A stretch of DNA of 64,000 nucleotides from Betaproteobacteria bacterium Ga0077532 (GCA_001464895.1 LNEE01000013.1:148183-212182), one strand, 5' to 3'. Positions 40,927 through 49,817 are shown, counted from the stretch's first letter. Notes: generated from the letters alone by a model not told the origin. Translations and numbers: made by a program.

Positions 40927-41403
40927 TCATTCGCTGCTGCTGCCCCGGGGCTTGCGCTTGTTGCGAGGATCTTCCTCGGGGTGGACGTACTCGATGGCCG
41001 AGGGGCCCATCCCCTTCTCTTCGATCACGACCGCCGTGCGCGCCCAGCCGTAGTACGGCTGGCCCGCTTCCTTCGTGAGCACGTCGCCGACCTTGTGTTC
41101 GTTCATGTCCCGCCAGTTGTAGCTCTCGCCATTGGCGAACCAGTAGATGCCCTTGATGACGGTGACTTCGCGGGTGTCCGGATACCGGTGCGCGGACCAC
41201 TTCATGCCCGACGGTGCGCGATATCGCACCACGTACGGGCCTTCCTTGGAGGGATCTCCGGAGACGATCGCCATCTCCATGGGGCGCGGATAGCCCGTGA
41301 CGAACTTCCATTCGAGTTGCTGATCGTCCGCCGCGCGTGCGGCCGGGATGGCGGCAAGAGCGAACAGGACGACGGCGGCGGTGCGGGAAAGGGATTGAAG
41401 CAT
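40927..41403 (-). CDS. periplasmic cupin-domain protein, paralogue A
   Basis: A 158-aa protein with a signal peptide (MLQSLSRTAAVVLFALAA, cleavage after ARA) and a small cupin barrel: SGDPSKEGPYVVRYR, then the metal-type motif SAHRYPDTREVTVIKGIYWFA. The first cupin motif has one His (AHRY) where the paralogue at 41626-42096 has two (SHRH), so metal binding may differ. It ends with the motif EYVHPEEDPRNKRK shared with the paralogue. The start at 41403 has AGGAGGAG upstream. The ligand is unknown. Confidence 0.85.
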   Translation of the reverse strand: MLQSLSRTAAVVLFALAAIPAARAADDQQLEWKFVTGYPRPMEMAIVSGDPSKEGPYVVRYRAPSGMKWSAHRYPDTREVTVIKGIYWFANGESYNWRDMNEHKVGDVLTKEAGQPYYGWARTAVVIEEKGMGPSAIEYVHPEEDPRNKRKPRGSSSE

Positions 41404-41625
41404 GCTGGGAAACTCCTCCTTGGACGGTCTGCCTCTGTGCCGGCACACGGGTACCGGATGTGCATCTCTCTGGTGCTGGCAGGCTGCGGGCCCGCCGATT
41501 ATGGCACGGCCGTTCAGCCTCGGACGACCCGAGCGCAGAGTCCGCTGGGCCCGGAAAAGTTCGACCCGGACAGGAAAAATTCCTCGTGGATCGCAAGTCC
41601 CGGCCCGGCGGGGCAGGACGGCACG

Positions 41626-42096
41626 TCAGCGCTTCCGGGGGTCATCATCCGCGTGCACGTACTCCATCCCGGTGGGGCCGACACCCTGCTCCTGCACGAT
41701 CACGTCTGTGACGGCATAGCTGTAATGCGGCGCGTTGGGGCCCGTGACGTAGAAGCTGCCCTCGGGGTACTCGGTCGCTGCCGCCACGTCGTAGTCCTCG
41801 TCGACCGCGGACCGGTACGTCCCCTGCAGCACAGTGACGAGCCGCTCGTCCGGATGGCGATGGGACCAGAGCTTCGTGCCTGCAGGCATGCGCGCCCGGA
41901 AGATGTACGGGCCCGGCTTCGAAGGGTCGCCGTACACCGTCGCGAGTTGGATGTCCTTCGGGAGGATCGGGAAGTTCGCCCAGCGGAGGTCGGCGGGGAA
42001 CACGTTCAGCATCGGCGGATGGTCGCTGTGCGCCAGCGGGGATGCGGCGACGACGAGACCAAAGCCGAAGGCGGCTGCAAGACGGGTCGGGATCAT
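41626..42096 (-). CDS. periplasmic cupin-domain protein, paralogue B
   Basis: A 156-aa protein with a signal peptide (MIPTRLAAAFGFGLVVAA, cleavage near AHS) and a cupin fold: YGDPSKPGPYIFRAR, the metal motif KLWSHRHPDERLVTVLQGTYR, then a later His in NAPHYSYA that could complete the site. It ends EYVHADDDPRKR like its neighbour at 40927-41403. The two genes are tandem on the same strand, 222 bases apart, and arose by duplication. Function unknown; small secreted cupins may bind sugars, metals or organic acids. Confidence 0.85.
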   Translation of the reverse strand: MIPTRLAAAFGFGLVVAASPLAHSDHPPMLNVFPADLRWANFPILPKDIQLATVYGDPSKPGPYIFRARMPAGTKLWSHRHPDERLVTVLQGTYRSAVDEDYDVAAATEYPEGSFYVTGPNAPHYSYAVTDVIVQEQGVGPTGMEYVHADDDPRKR

Positions 42097-42222
42097 GGGG
42101 TGGGCACCTCGGAAGCGAATCGCGAGCCGATGCTAGCACGCAGCTCGGACGCACCATGCGTCCGCGACGGGCTGCATTGAGGCACCATCCGCGCATCGTC
42201 AACGAGCGCATGTGGAGACCGG

Positions 42223-42972
42223 ATGTTCTGGTTCGGAAAGTTCGTGGCCGCGCTGCTGCTGCCACCCACCGGGCCGTTGCTGATCGCGCTGGGCGGGCTT
42301 GTCTGGATGCCGCGCCGACCGCGCCTCGGCCGCGCGCTCGCCTATGCTGGAACGGTCGGGCTCCTGGTCCTTTCGCTCCCGATCGTCGGGGCGATGCTTG
42401 CCGCGGCGGTGGCCGACGGGGCAGCGCTACCCCCTGGCGAGCCCGTGAAGGCCGATGCGATCGTCGTCCTGGGGGCAGGCAGCCGCGGGTACGCTCCCGA
42501 GTACGGCGCGGATGCCCCGACGACCCTCGGGCTCGAACGGATCCGCTATGGCGCCTGGCTGGCGAAGGCACTCGCCTTGCCGGTGGCCGTTTCGGGAGGC
42601 GTCGTCTACGACGGCGATCCGGAAGCGCAGGTGATGGCGGCAGCCCTCGGGCGCGAGTTCGGCGTTTTCCCGAAGTGGATCGAACCCCGGTCGCGCAACA
42701 CGCACGAGAACGCGGTGAACCTCGCCGCGATGCTGCTCCCTGAAGGCGTGACCCGGGTCGTGGTCGTGACCCACGGGGTCGACATGCGCCGGGCGCGCCG
42801 GGAATTGCAGGCCGCCGGGTTCGAGGTACGCATGGCGCCGACCGTCGTGCCGACATGGCAGGTCGACGGCTTCGCGGATTTCGTCCCTGGCATCTCCGCG
42901 CTGCGGGGCAGCACGCTCGCACTCTACGAAATGCTCGGCAATCTCCGCGCGACGCTGGCCGGGATTCCCTGA
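42223..42972 (+). CDS. YdcF/SanA family (DUF218) membrane protein
   Basis: A 249-aa protein with two N-terminal transmembrane helices (about 6-28 and 38-60) and a DUF218 domain in the periplasm. The DUF218 landmarks are DAIVVLGAGS, VSGGVVYDGDPEA, EPRSRNTHENAVN and VVVTHGVDMRRA. Relatives such as ElyC and SanA affect envelope polysaccharide metabolism, but no enzyme activity is settled. The ATG at 42223 has GGAGA upstream. It is a single gene between the cupin pair and the LysR gene. Confidence 0.9.
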   Translation: MFWFGKFVAALLLPPTGPLLIALGGLVWMPRRPRLGRALAYAGTVGLLVLSLPIVGAMLAAAVADGAALPPGEPVKADAIVVLGAGSRGYAPEYGADAPTTLGLERIRYGAWLAKALALPVAVSGGVVYDGDPEAQVMAAALGREFGVFPKWIEPRSRNTHENAVNLAAMLLPEGVTRVVVVTHGVDMRRARRELQAAGFEVRMAPTVVPTWQVDGFADFVPGISALRGSTLALYEMLGNLRATLAGIP

Positions 42973-42978
42973 CGCCGC

Positions 42979-43905
42979 TCAGCCCCCGGCGTCCGCCCGC
43001 GTGAACGCGCTGCCGATCCGTTCTCGCAGCCACACGTTCGCCGGGTCGGTGTCCGTACTCGCGTGCCAGTACAGATAGGCGTCGAGACTGGGCCCGTCCA
43101 GCGGCAGCGGCAGCACGCGATTGTCGAAATCCCGGTTGGTGATCCGCGCCTGCCGCTCCGGCATCGTGAGCACGAGATCGGTCCGGCTGACCACGCGGCA
43201 GGCGGCGAAGTACTGCTGGCATCGCATCCGGATCGTGCGCTGATGGCCCAGACGGGACAGGGCGGCATCCTCCAGCCCCATCCCGCGGCGACGGGCGCTC
43301 ACCAGGACGTGATCGAGCTTCAGGTAGGTTTCGAGGTCGAGCGCGGCACCGATGCCAGGATGCTCGCGTCTTGCGACCACGACCAGGCGATCCGACGAGA
43401 GCCGGACGTGGCGCACGGCGTCCGGCACGGGCAGCAGGACGTCGAGCGCGACGTCGAGCGCCCCCGAGGCGAGGTCCGCCTCCACCCGACGGCGATCCAC
43501 CCGGACGGCGGCGACGCTGACGCCGGGTGCCGCGCCGAGAACCTCCTGCATGAGCGCCGGGAGCACTGCGGGTTCCATCACCGCCCGGAGGCCGATCGTG
43601 AAGCGTTTGCGGCTCGTGGCGGGGTCGAAGCGCTCCAGCCCGGCGAATGCCGCATCCAGGGTGCGCAGGGATTCACGCACGGGCTCCAGGAGGCGGCGCG
43701 CGAAGGGCGTGGGCACCATCGTGTTGCCCTGGCGGACGAAGAGCGGGTCGTCGAAGGTCTCGCGGAGCCGGGCCAGCGCGTGGCTGATCGCCGGCTGCGA
43801 CAGATGCAGCTTCTCCGCCGCGCGCGTGATCCCGCCCTCGGCGTGGATCGTCTCCAGCACCACCAGGAGGTTCAGGTCGATCCGCGCGAGATTCGGGCCG
43901 GTCAT
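42979..43905 (-). CDS. LysR family transcriptional regulator
   Basis: A 308-aa LysR-type regulator: N-terminal winged helix-turn-helix (about 9-66; [24 protein letters not shown], read in two parts, then [19 protein letters not shown]) and a C-terminal periplasmic-binding-like effector domain. It is divergent from the acyl-CoA dehydrogenase gene at 44019 with 113 bases between, the classical arrangement for a regulator and its target. The shared gap contains two TTGTCGC repeats (43935-43974), a possible binding region. Effector unknown. Confidence 0.9.
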   Translation of the reverse strand: MTGPNLARIDLNLLVVLETIHAEGGITRAAEKLHLSQPAISHALARLRETFDDPLFVRQGNTMVPTPFARRLLEPVRESLRTLDAAFAGLERFDPATSRKRFTIGLRAVMEPAVLPALMQEVLGAAPGVSVAAVRVDRRRVEADLASGALDVALDVLLPVPDAVRHVRLSSDRLVVVARREHPGIGAALDLETYLKLDHVLVSARRRGMGLEDAALSRLGHQRTIRMRCQQYFAACRVVSRTDLVLTMPERQARITNRDFDNRVLPLPLDGPSLDAYLYWHASTDTDPANVWLRERIGSAFTRADAGG

Positions 43906-44018
43906 GGGCGCCCATTCGGAGAGTTCATTGGATCGATTGTCGCCGCCGGCCTACGCTTGTCGCAATCCTCGGTGACCTCACCGGGGCATCGAGCCGGTCG
44001 CACAACGGGAGGCAAGCC

Positions 44019-45239
44019 GTGGAATTCAGCTATTCGCAGAAGTCGAAGGACCTCATGGCGCGTGTCAGCGCCTTCATGGACGAGCACATCTATCCCAACG
44101 AGGCACGCTTCGACGAGGAAGTGAACACCGGCGATCGCTGGCAGCCCACCGAGATCATCGACATCCTGAAGGAGAAGGCCCGCTGGGCCGGCCTCTGGAA
44201 CCTGTTCCTGCCGGAATCCGCCGATGGCGCGGGTCTCACCAACCTCGAGTACGCGCCGTTGGCCGAGATCATGGGCCGCGTGAAGTGGGCGTCCGAAGTC
44301 TTCAATTGCAGCGCACCCGACACCGGCAACATGGAAGTGCTGGCGCGCTACGGCAACGATGCCCAGAAGGCACGCTGGCTGAAACCGCTGCTTGCCGGCG
44401 AGATCCGCTCGGCCTTCGCGATGACCGAGCCCGGGGTCGCCTCCAGCGACGCCACGAACATCGAATCCCGCATCGTGCGGGACGGCGACGACTACGTGCT
44501 GAACGGGCGCAAGTGGTGGACCTCCGGCGCGAACGATCCGCGCTGCAAGGTCCTCATCTTCATGGGCAAGAGCGACCCCGACAACGCCGATCGTCACAAG
44601 CAGCAGACCATGCTCGTCGTGCCCATGAACACGCCGGGCGTGAAGGTGCTGCGCCACCTGCCGGTCTTCGGCTACGACGATGCGCCGCATGGTCATGCCG
44701 AGGTCGACTTCAAGGACGTCCGCGTGTCGGTCGCCGACAGCCTGCTGCTGGGCGAGGGCCGCGGTTTCGAGATCGCACAGGGCCGTCTCGGACCGGGCCG
44801 CATCCACCACTGCATGCGCCTGATCGGCGTCGCGGAACGGGCGCTCGAGAAGATGTGCCAGCGCACGTTGACGCGCGTGACCTTCGGCAAGCCGGTGGCC
44901 GAACAGACCGTCACGCTGGAACGCATCGCCGAGGCCCGCATCCGCATCGACCAGACCCGTCTCCTGGTGTTGAACGCCGCGTGGCTGATGGACACCGTGG
45001 GCAACAAGGCGGCGCGGAAGGAGATCGCGATGATCAAGGTGGCTGCCGCCACCATGGCGTGCGACGTCGTCGACTGGGCGATCCAGGCGCACGGCGGATG
45101 CGGCGTCACGGAGGACTCCGGTCTGCCGCATCTCTACGCCAGCTCACGCACGCTGCGGATCGCGGATGGTCCCGACGAGGTCCACCGCAACCAGATCGGG
45201 AAGATGGAGCTGGCGCGGCACAAGGCGGGGCATCGGTAG
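44019..45239 (+). CDS. acyl-CoA dehydrogenase family protein
   Basis: A 406-aa FAD flavoprotein that would oxidise an acyl-CoA to the trans-2-enoyl-CoA. Visible are the FAD-contacting [15 protein letters not shown] and [10 protein letters not shown] segments, [14 protein letters not shown], and the C-terminal [19 protein letters not shown] motif. The sequence is closest in style to the long-chain/ACAD11-like bacterial group rather than to glutaryl-CoA dehydrogenases. The start is GTG 44019 with GGGAGG 8 bases upstream. The divergent LysR gene probably regulates it, and a PaaI-like thioesterase gene follows. Confidence 0.92.
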   Translation: MEFSYSQKSKDLMARVSAFMDEHIYPNEARFDEEVNTGDRWQPTEIIDILKEKARWAGLWNLFLPESADGAGLTNLEYAPLAEIMGRVKWASEVFNCSAPDTGNMEVLARYGNDAQKARWLKPLLAGEIRSAFAMTEPGVASSDATNIESRIVRDGDDYVLNGRKWWTSGANDPRCKVLIFMGKSDPDNADRHKQQTMLVVPMNTPGVKVLRHLPVFGYDDAPHGHAEVDFKDVRVSVADSLLLGEGRGFEIAQGRLGPGRIHHCMRLIGVAERALEKMCQRTLTRVTFGKPVAEQTVTLERIAEARIRIDQTRLLVLNAAWLMDTVGNKAARKEIAMIKVAAATMACDVVDWAIQAHGGCGVTEDSGLPHLYASSRTLRIADGPDEVHRNQIGKMELARHKAGHR

Positions 45240-45254
45240 GCGCGGACGGCTGCT

Positions 45255-45343
45255 GTAGGAGCGGGCCATGCCCGCGAAAGCGACGATTTCGGTTGAGACG
45301 CTTCCTTGCATCGACCGCTTTCGGGGCCATGGGCCCCTCCTAC
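45255..45343. repeat. inverted pair of GTAG-type REP sequences
   Basis: GTAGGAGCGGGC-CAT-GCCCGCGAAAG (45255-45280) starts with the GTAG head and a GC hairpin known from REP elements of pseudomonads and related bacteria. A second copy in the opposite direction, CTTTCGGGGCC-ATG-GGCCCCTCCTAC, is at 45318-45343, so the two form a BIME. They lie between the acyl-CoA dehydrogenase and thioesterase genes. No REP-associated transposase is in the window. Confidence 0.85.
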
Positions 45344-45414
45344 CAGGTCATCGCCCGCGCCTCCACGGTCGCAGGCGGACTGTGTTGCTGACCCACTCTG
45401 ATGCAAGAACCGGC

Positions 45415-45867
45415 ATGAACACACCTGTCCGCAAATTCCAGATCCGCAACCCCCGCTTCGCTGAAGACCTCCAGTCCGGCCTCGCCACCATGCCCATCGT
45501 GCACGCGCTGGGCTTGCGTTTCGTGCGGATCGAACCGGGCGAGGTCGAGGTCGAGATGCCGTTCGCGGATCAATGGAGCTTCCGCCCCGGGCAGTTCCAG
45601 GCAACGCCGATGTTCGCGGTGGCGGACTTCGCGGCCGTGTGCGCCGCAGGTACGTTGATCCCCGAAGGCTGGAGCATGTCCACCGTCGACGTCACGCTGA
45701 AGATCGTCGGGCCTGCGATGGCCGGTCCGCTGCGTGCCGTGGGTCGTGTCTTGAAATCCGGCAAGCTGCTCACCGTCTCCGAAGCCTCGGTGTATGCCTT
45801 CGACGGTCGGGGCGAGTCGCTCTGCGCCACCGCGCTCGTGAGTGGGCGGAATCTGCCCCCGGCCTGA
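45415..45867 (+). CDS. PaaI-like hotdog-fold thioesterase
   Basis: A 150-aa hotdog-fold protein of the PaaI type, expected to hydrolyse an acyl-CoA thioester. The central segment IVHALGLRFVRIEPGEVEVEM and FAVADFAAVCAAGTL (the long helix carrying the catalytic acid) followed by STVDVTLKIVGPA fit the fold. The start is ATG 45415; the ribosome site is weak. It is downstream of the acyl-CoA dehydrogenase but separated from it by a REP pair, so expression may be partly uncoupled. Confidence 0.85.
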   Translation: MNTPVRKFQIRNPRFAEDLQSGLATMPIVHALGLRFVRIEPGEVEVEMPFADQWSFRPGQFQATPMFAVADFAAVCAAGTLIPEGWSMSTVDVTLKIVGPAMAGPLRAVGRVLKSGKLLTVSEASVYAFDGRGESLCATALVSGRNLPPA

Positions 45868-45875
45868 GCGGCGTC

Positions 45876-46442
45876 TCAGCCGCCGGGCATCCCCACCAGG
45901 ACCACCATCCCCAGCACCGCGAAGATCCCTGCCGCCACGGCGTGCACGAGCTTCACGGGCAGACGACCGGCGAGGCGGTCCCCGAGCAGCACGGCCGGCA
46001 CGTTCGCGATCATCATCCCGAGGGTCGTGCCAGCGACCACGGCGATGATGTCCGGAAAGCGGGCAGCGAGCGCCACGGTGGCGACCTGAGTCTTGTCGCC
46101 CATCTCCGCCAGGAAGAACGCGACGAGCGTCGTGACGAAGGCGCTGCCGTGCGTCGATGGCGTGTCGTCTTCGTCCAGCTTGTCGGGGATCAGCATCCAG
46201 CCGGCCATCGCGATGAACGACATGCCCAGAGTCCAGCGCAGCGCGGTGGGGCCGACGGTCGTTGCGATCCAGCCGCCCACGAAGGCTGCGAGCGCATGGT
46301 TCACGAGCGTCGCGACGAGGATGCCGGCGATGATCGGAACCGGACGGCGCAGGCGTGCGGCGAGGACGAGCGACAGCAATTGCGTCTTGTCGCCGATCTC
46401 GGCGAGCGCGACGAGACCCGTCGAGACGAGGAAGGCTTCCAT
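45876..46442 (-). CDS. TMEM165/GDT1 family membrane transporter (UPF0016), probable Mn exporter
   Basis: A 188-aa inner-membrane protein with six predicted helices in two similar halves. Each half carries the family signature ExGDKTQ: AEIGDKTQLLS near residue 14 and AEMGDKTQVAT near 112. Bacterial members such as MneA export manganese, and eukaryotic ones move Mn or Ca. The start is ATG 46442. I looked for a yybP-ykoY manganese riboswitch, which often precedes such genes, and did not find one in the 58-base gap. Confidence 0.9.
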   Translation of the reverse strand: MEAFLVSTGLVALAEIGDKTQLLSLVLAARLRRPVPIIAGILVATLVNHALAAFVGGWIATTVGPTALRWTLGMSFIAMAGWMLIPDKLDEDDTPSTHGSAFVTTLVAFFLAEMGDKTQVATVALAARFPDIIAVVAGTTLGMMIANVPAVLLGDRLAGRLPVKLVHAVAAGIFAVLGMVVLVGMPGG

Positions 46443-46500
46443 CAGAAGGGTGAGGCGCGCGGGTCACAGGGGCGTGGCGAAACCCCGCGCGCCGGCGGCA

Positions 46501-46854
46501 TCACCCCATGATCTTCCGCAGCACGTGCCGGTGATTGCGGACGAAGGGCCTCACTTCGGTGGGCCAGCGCCCCTGGTCCACGGCCTTCGCCCAGGCGTCG
46601 CTCACGAGCACCTCGGCGCTTTCCAGTTCGTACATGGCGCTGTAGCGCGGTTCGCCTTCCACCTGGATACGCTTGCGCGTCCCGGCGATCGCGAGTTCGA
46701 GCGGCTCGTTCGTGCAGCGCACTGCCGACAGCACTCCAGGGACCTTCAGCAGCAGCGGTATGTGCTCGGTGTCGTAGACCTCGTTGAACAGGGCTTCCTT
46801 CTCGGGCGCCACATCCATGCTGGCGATGAACAGGTAGCGAGCATTCGGGTGCAT
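46501..46854 (-). CDS. small dimeric alpha-beta barrel-like protein, unknown function
   Basis: A 117-aa protein starting MHPNARYLFIASMDVAP with GAGGAG upstream. The segment FNEVYDTEHIPLLLKVPGV resembles the YnxxHIP motif of EthD and stress-responsive dimeric alpha-beta barrel proteins. It follows the amide transporter genes and the unknown gene at 46895 on the same strand, 40 bases after the latter, so it probably belongs to the amide operon. Its role there is unknown; an oxygenase-like or substrate-binding accessory is only a guess. Confidence 0.75.
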   Translation of the reverse strand: MHPNARYLFIASMDVAPEKEALFNEVYDTEHIPLLLKVPGVLSAVRCTNEPLELAIAGTRKRIQVEGEPRYSAMYELESAEVLVSDAWAKAVDQGRWPTEVRPFVRNHRHVLRKIMG

Positions 46855-46894
46855 CGTTCTCTCCTCGGGAATGGCCGGTCGGATCGCCGGTGGG

Positions 46895-47302
46895 TCACTT
46901 CGAAAGATGCGCGGCCACGATGTCGTGCGACCGGAGGGCGACGCCTGGCGTGATGCCGAGCGCCACCGCCAGCGCATTCGCATGGCTGACGACGCCGTCG
47001 TCCAGTGTGCTCTGCGAGAAGCCGATGCAGGCGGAATCGTGCGAAACGGTGCAGGCGGCGAGACCCTCGGCCTCCAGCATGTCGAGGGCGGCGATGCCCG
47101 CACGGTGCCTGCCGATCCCGGCATCGTTGAAGACGCTGAGCAGCGGCCGGGCAGCGATCGCGTACCGCGCGGAACTGACGCCGCCGTGGGAGCCGCTCAC
47201 CGCGATGCAGCTGGCGTCGGCGTCGGTCAGCTCCGTGATCGAGTCGACGAGGCGAAGCGAGGTGCCGCGCGGTGCCATGCCCGTTGGCTGTCCCGCCGCC
47301 AC
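46895..47302 (-). CDS. hypothetical protein in amide operon (SGSHGG motif)
   Basis: A 135-aa soluble protein of a family I do not recognise by name. It has a Gly/Ser/His motif AVSGSHGGVSSARYA near residue 35 and ACTVSHDSACIGFSQSTLDDG further on, with several conserved-looking Ser, His and Asp residues that could form an active site. No signal peptide or membrane helix. The reading frame starts with GTG at 47302 one base after the stop of the upstream ABC ATPase gene; ATG 47278 is an alternative. Position makes it part of the amide uptake operon. Confidence 0.75.
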   Translation of the reverse strand: MAAGQPTGMAPRGTSLRLVDSITELTDADASCIAVSGSHGGVSSARYAIAARPLLSVFNDAGIGRHRAGIAALDMLEAEGLAACTVSHDSACIGFSQSTLDDGVVSHANALAVALGITPGVALRSHDIVAAHLSK

Positions 47303-47303
47303 C

Positions 47304-48017
47304 TCAGATCGACAGATGGCCGCGTACGGCTTCGGACGTCACGCCGCCCGGGGGGATCTCGGCGGTGATGCGGCCCTTCTCCATCACGTAGCAACGCTCG
47401 CTGATTGCGAGGATCGTGTCTAGGTTCTGTTCCACGAAGAGGATGGTCGTGCCGAGTTCGTTGCGGATGGACTTCAGCGCCTCGCAGATCATCTGGACGA
47501 TGGAGGGCTGGATGCCTTCCGAGGGTTCGTCCAGCAGCATGAGCGCCGGATTCCCGATGAGGGCCCGGCCGATCGCGAGCTGCTGCTGCTCGCCCCCGGA
47601 CATCGTGCCGGCGAGCTGGTTGCGCCGCTCCGCGAGCCGCGGAAAGTACTGATACACGAGATCGGGCTGCTTCTTGCCCTTGGGCCCGCCGATCAGTTCG
47701 CCGACGGTGAGGTTCTCGGCCACGGTCATGCGCGGGAACACTTCGCGGCCCTGCGGGATGTAGCCGATGCCGAGCCGTGCGAAGGCATCCGCCGGTTGAC
47801 CGGTGAGGTCCTGACCCAGCACGCGGATGGAGCCTGCAGTGGCGCGCAGCAGGCCGATGAGACAACGCATCGTGGTGGTCTTGCCGACCCCGTTGCGACC
47901 GATCAGGCCGACGATCTCGCCCTTGCCGATCTTGATGTCGACGCCCTGAAGGATCGGGGTCGCGCCGTAGTTCGCCCACAGGCCGGAGACGGCGAGGACG
48001 GGATCAGAGGTGCTCAT
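47304..48017 (-). CDS. urea/amide-type ABC transporter ATP-binding protein (UrtE/LivF-like)
   Basis: A 237-aa ABC ATPase of the branched-chain amino acid / urea importer family. It has Walker A GRNGVGKTT, the YIPQGREVFPRMTVAENL region, signature MSGGEQQQLAIGRAL, Walker B LMLLDEPSEGIQPSI and the H-loop-like FVEQNLD. The LDEPSEGIQPS wording is characteristic of UrtE-type subunits rather than LivF. The start overlaps the end of the other ATPase gene (48004) by 14 bases. Works with the permeases at 48733 and 49818 and the binding protein at 50859. Confidence 0.93.
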   Translation of the reverse strand: MSTSDPVLAVSGLWANYGATPILQGVDIKIGKGEIVGLIGRNGVGKTTTMRCLIGLLRATAGSIRVLGQDLTGQPADAFARLGIGYIPQGREVFPRMTVAENLTVGELIGGPKGKKQPDLVYQYFPRLAERRNQLAGTMSGGEQQQLAIGRALIGNPALMLLDEPSEGIQPSIVQMICEALKSIRNELGTTILFVEQNLDTILAISERCYVMEKGRITAEIPPGGVTSEAVRGHLSI

Positions 48018-48729
48018 GGGTCTTTCCCAGGTAGATCTCGGCGACGCGTTCGTCGGCGAGGATCTCTTTGATCGAGCCGCGGGCGAACACCTTGCCGAAG
48101 TGCAGGACGGTCACGCGTTGCGCGATCTGGCGGACGAAGGCCATGTCGTGCTCCACCACCAGGATGGTCATGCCGAGCCCGTTCAACTGCTGGATCAGCT
48201 CGCCGGTGCGGAAGGTCTCTTCCGGGGACATGCCCGCCGTGGGCTCGTCCATCAACATGAGTTTCGGTTTCAGCGCGAGCGCCATGCCGATCTCGAGCCA
48301 CTGCTGCTGGCCGTGGGACAGCACACCAGCGGGCTTGGCGGCGTCGGCGGCGAGATCGAGGAGGGTGAGCAGGCGTTCCTCCTCGCGGGCGAGTTCGGCC
48401 TTCGTCACGTGATGCTGGAGCGCGATGTGCAGGTTCTGCCGCACGGGCAGTTCCTTGAACACGCTCGGCGTCTGCATCTTGATGCTCATGCCGCGCTTCA
48501 CGCGTTGGTACGGGCGCTCCTCGGTGACGTTCTCGCCGCGGAACTTGATGTGGCCCGCGGTCGGCGGATACGTGCCGATGATCAGCTTGAAGAGCGTGCT
48601 CTTGCCGGCGCCGTTGGGGCCGATCAGACAGTGGATCTCACCCTCGGTCACCGAGAGGTCCACGCCCGAAACGGCTGCGAGGCCACCGAAGGTCTTCGAA
48701 AGTGCCGTGGTCTGCAGAAGCTCTGCCAT
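48004..48729 (-). CDS. urea/amide-type ABC transporter ATP-binding protein (UrtD/LivG-like)
   Basis: A 241-aa ABC ATPase, the second of the pair. It shows [11 protein letters not shown], a long segment between Walker A and signature typical of LivG, the signature LSHGQQQWLEIGMAL (the SHGQ form seen in UrtD), Walker B LMLMDEPTAGMSPEE, and VEHDMAFVR with the switch His. It lies 3 bases after the UrtC-like permease stop and overlaps the next ATPase gene, so translation is coupled. Confidence 0.93.
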   Translation of the reverse strand: MAELLQTTALSKTFGGLAAVSGVDLSVTEGEIHCLIGPNGAGKSTLFKLIIGTYPPTAGHIKFRGENVTEERPYQRVKRGMSIKMQTPSVFKELPVRQNLHIALQHHVTKAELAREEERLLTLLDLAADAAKPAGVLSHGQQQWLEIGMALALKPKLMLMDEPTAGMSPEETFRTGELIQQLNGLGMTILVVEHDMAFVRQIAQRVTVLHFGKVFARGSIKEILADERVAEIYLGKTHEHL

Positions 48730-48732
48730 GGC

Positions 48733-49797
48733 TCAGGAACCCGTGTTGGACGATGTGGCGTTGCCGGCGCCGCGGCCGCGGAACAGACGACCGATCGTGC
48801 GGGCGATGCCGATCACGAAGCCCTGCGGCGCGATCATCACCGTCGCGAGCAGCATGCCGCCCATCAACACCAGGGCCGCCTGCTGGCTGTAGACCGTGAT
48901 CGTCTGGAACGCGTAGAGGATCAGGAACGAACCGACGAGGGTGGCAGTGATGTCGCCGCGCCCAGAGAACGCCACCCAGACGATGGGCATCGCGGCGGCC
49001 GGGAGGCCGATGCTGCCCGGCGTGATGAACTGTCCCCACGAGGTGTAGAGCACGCCGCTCAGCCCCGCCAGCGACGACCCGACGATGAACGTGATGAGCT
49101 GATACTTTCGCACGTCGTAGCCCAGAAGCTCCGCACGCTGCGGGTCTTCGCGGATGGCGACGATCACGTTGCCGAAGCGCGAGTTGAGGAGGATGCGCAG
49201 CCCGAGGTACACGACGACGATGAGCGCGATCGCCAAGTAGTAGAGGCTCGCGCCTTCGAAGTAGAGCGTCTCGTCGTCGAACCAGGGGATGTTGAGCGGA
49301 TCCATGCCCTTCATCCCGTTGAAGCCGTTGAGGCGCGCTTCACCGATGGCCCACTCCGGACCCGCGGTCTGCCCGAGGAAGAAGGCGAGCACCAGCGTCG
49401 CGGACAGCGTCACGATGCCGAAGAACACGCCGCCTACGCGCCCCCAGATCATGAAGTAGCCGAGCACGAGGGCGCTCAATCCGGCAAGAACGACGGCGAG
49501 GACCAAGGCCAGCACCGTCATGGTTCCACCGCCCAGGACGATCGCGAGCACACCGTACGAGTAGCCGGCGATGCCGAAGAAGAAGGTCTGCCCGAACGAG
49601 AGCATTCCGCAGTAGCCCCACATGAGGCACAGCCCCATGGCCATGAAGACCCAGATCAGGAAGTACGCGAAGTTTCCGACGTCGTACGAATCCGCGAACA
49701 TCGGGTAGACGAGGGCACCTGCGAGCACCGCGAGGAAGGACATCCAGAAGGGCCAGCCGTTGCCGACCGTTTGCGCGCCATTGACGAGCCTCAACAT
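48733..49797 (-). CDS. urea/amide-type ABC transporter permease (UrtC/LivM-like)
   Basis: A 354-aa integral membrane protein with about nine to ten helices. The CGMLSFGQTFFFGIAGYSYG segment and the IREDPQRAELLGYDVRKYQLI EAA-type loop, contacted by the ATPase, are characteristic of the LivM/UrtC family. The start is ATG 49797 (MLRLVNGAQ); the larger open frame upstream overlaps the other permease gene out of frame and is ignored. It lies 20 bases after the LivH-type gene. Confidence 0.92.
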   Translation of the reverse strand: MLRLVNGAQTVGNGWPFWMSFLAVLAGALVYPMFADSYDVGNFAYFLIWVFMAMGLCLMWGYCGMLSFGQTFFFGIAGYSYGVLAIVLGGGTMTVLALVLAVVLAGLSALVLGYFMIWGRVGGVFFGIVTLSATLVLAFFLGQTAGPEWAIGEARLNGFNGMKGMDPLNIPWFDDETLYFEGASLYYLAIALIVVVYLGLRILLNSRFGNVIVAIREDPQRAELLGYDVRKYQLITFIVGSSLAGLSGVLYTSWGQFITPGSIGLPAAAMPIVWVAFSGRGDITATLVGSFLILYAFQTITVYSQQAALVLMGGMLLATVMIAPQGFVIGIARTIGRLFRGRGAGNATSSNTGS

Positions 49798-49817
49798 TGG
49801 GGGGGCTTCCGTTGCGT

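Noticed and set aside
46443..46500. yybP-ykoY manganese riboswitch before the GDT1-type gene
   Set aside because: The gap is only 58 bases and lacks the conserved loop sequences of that class.
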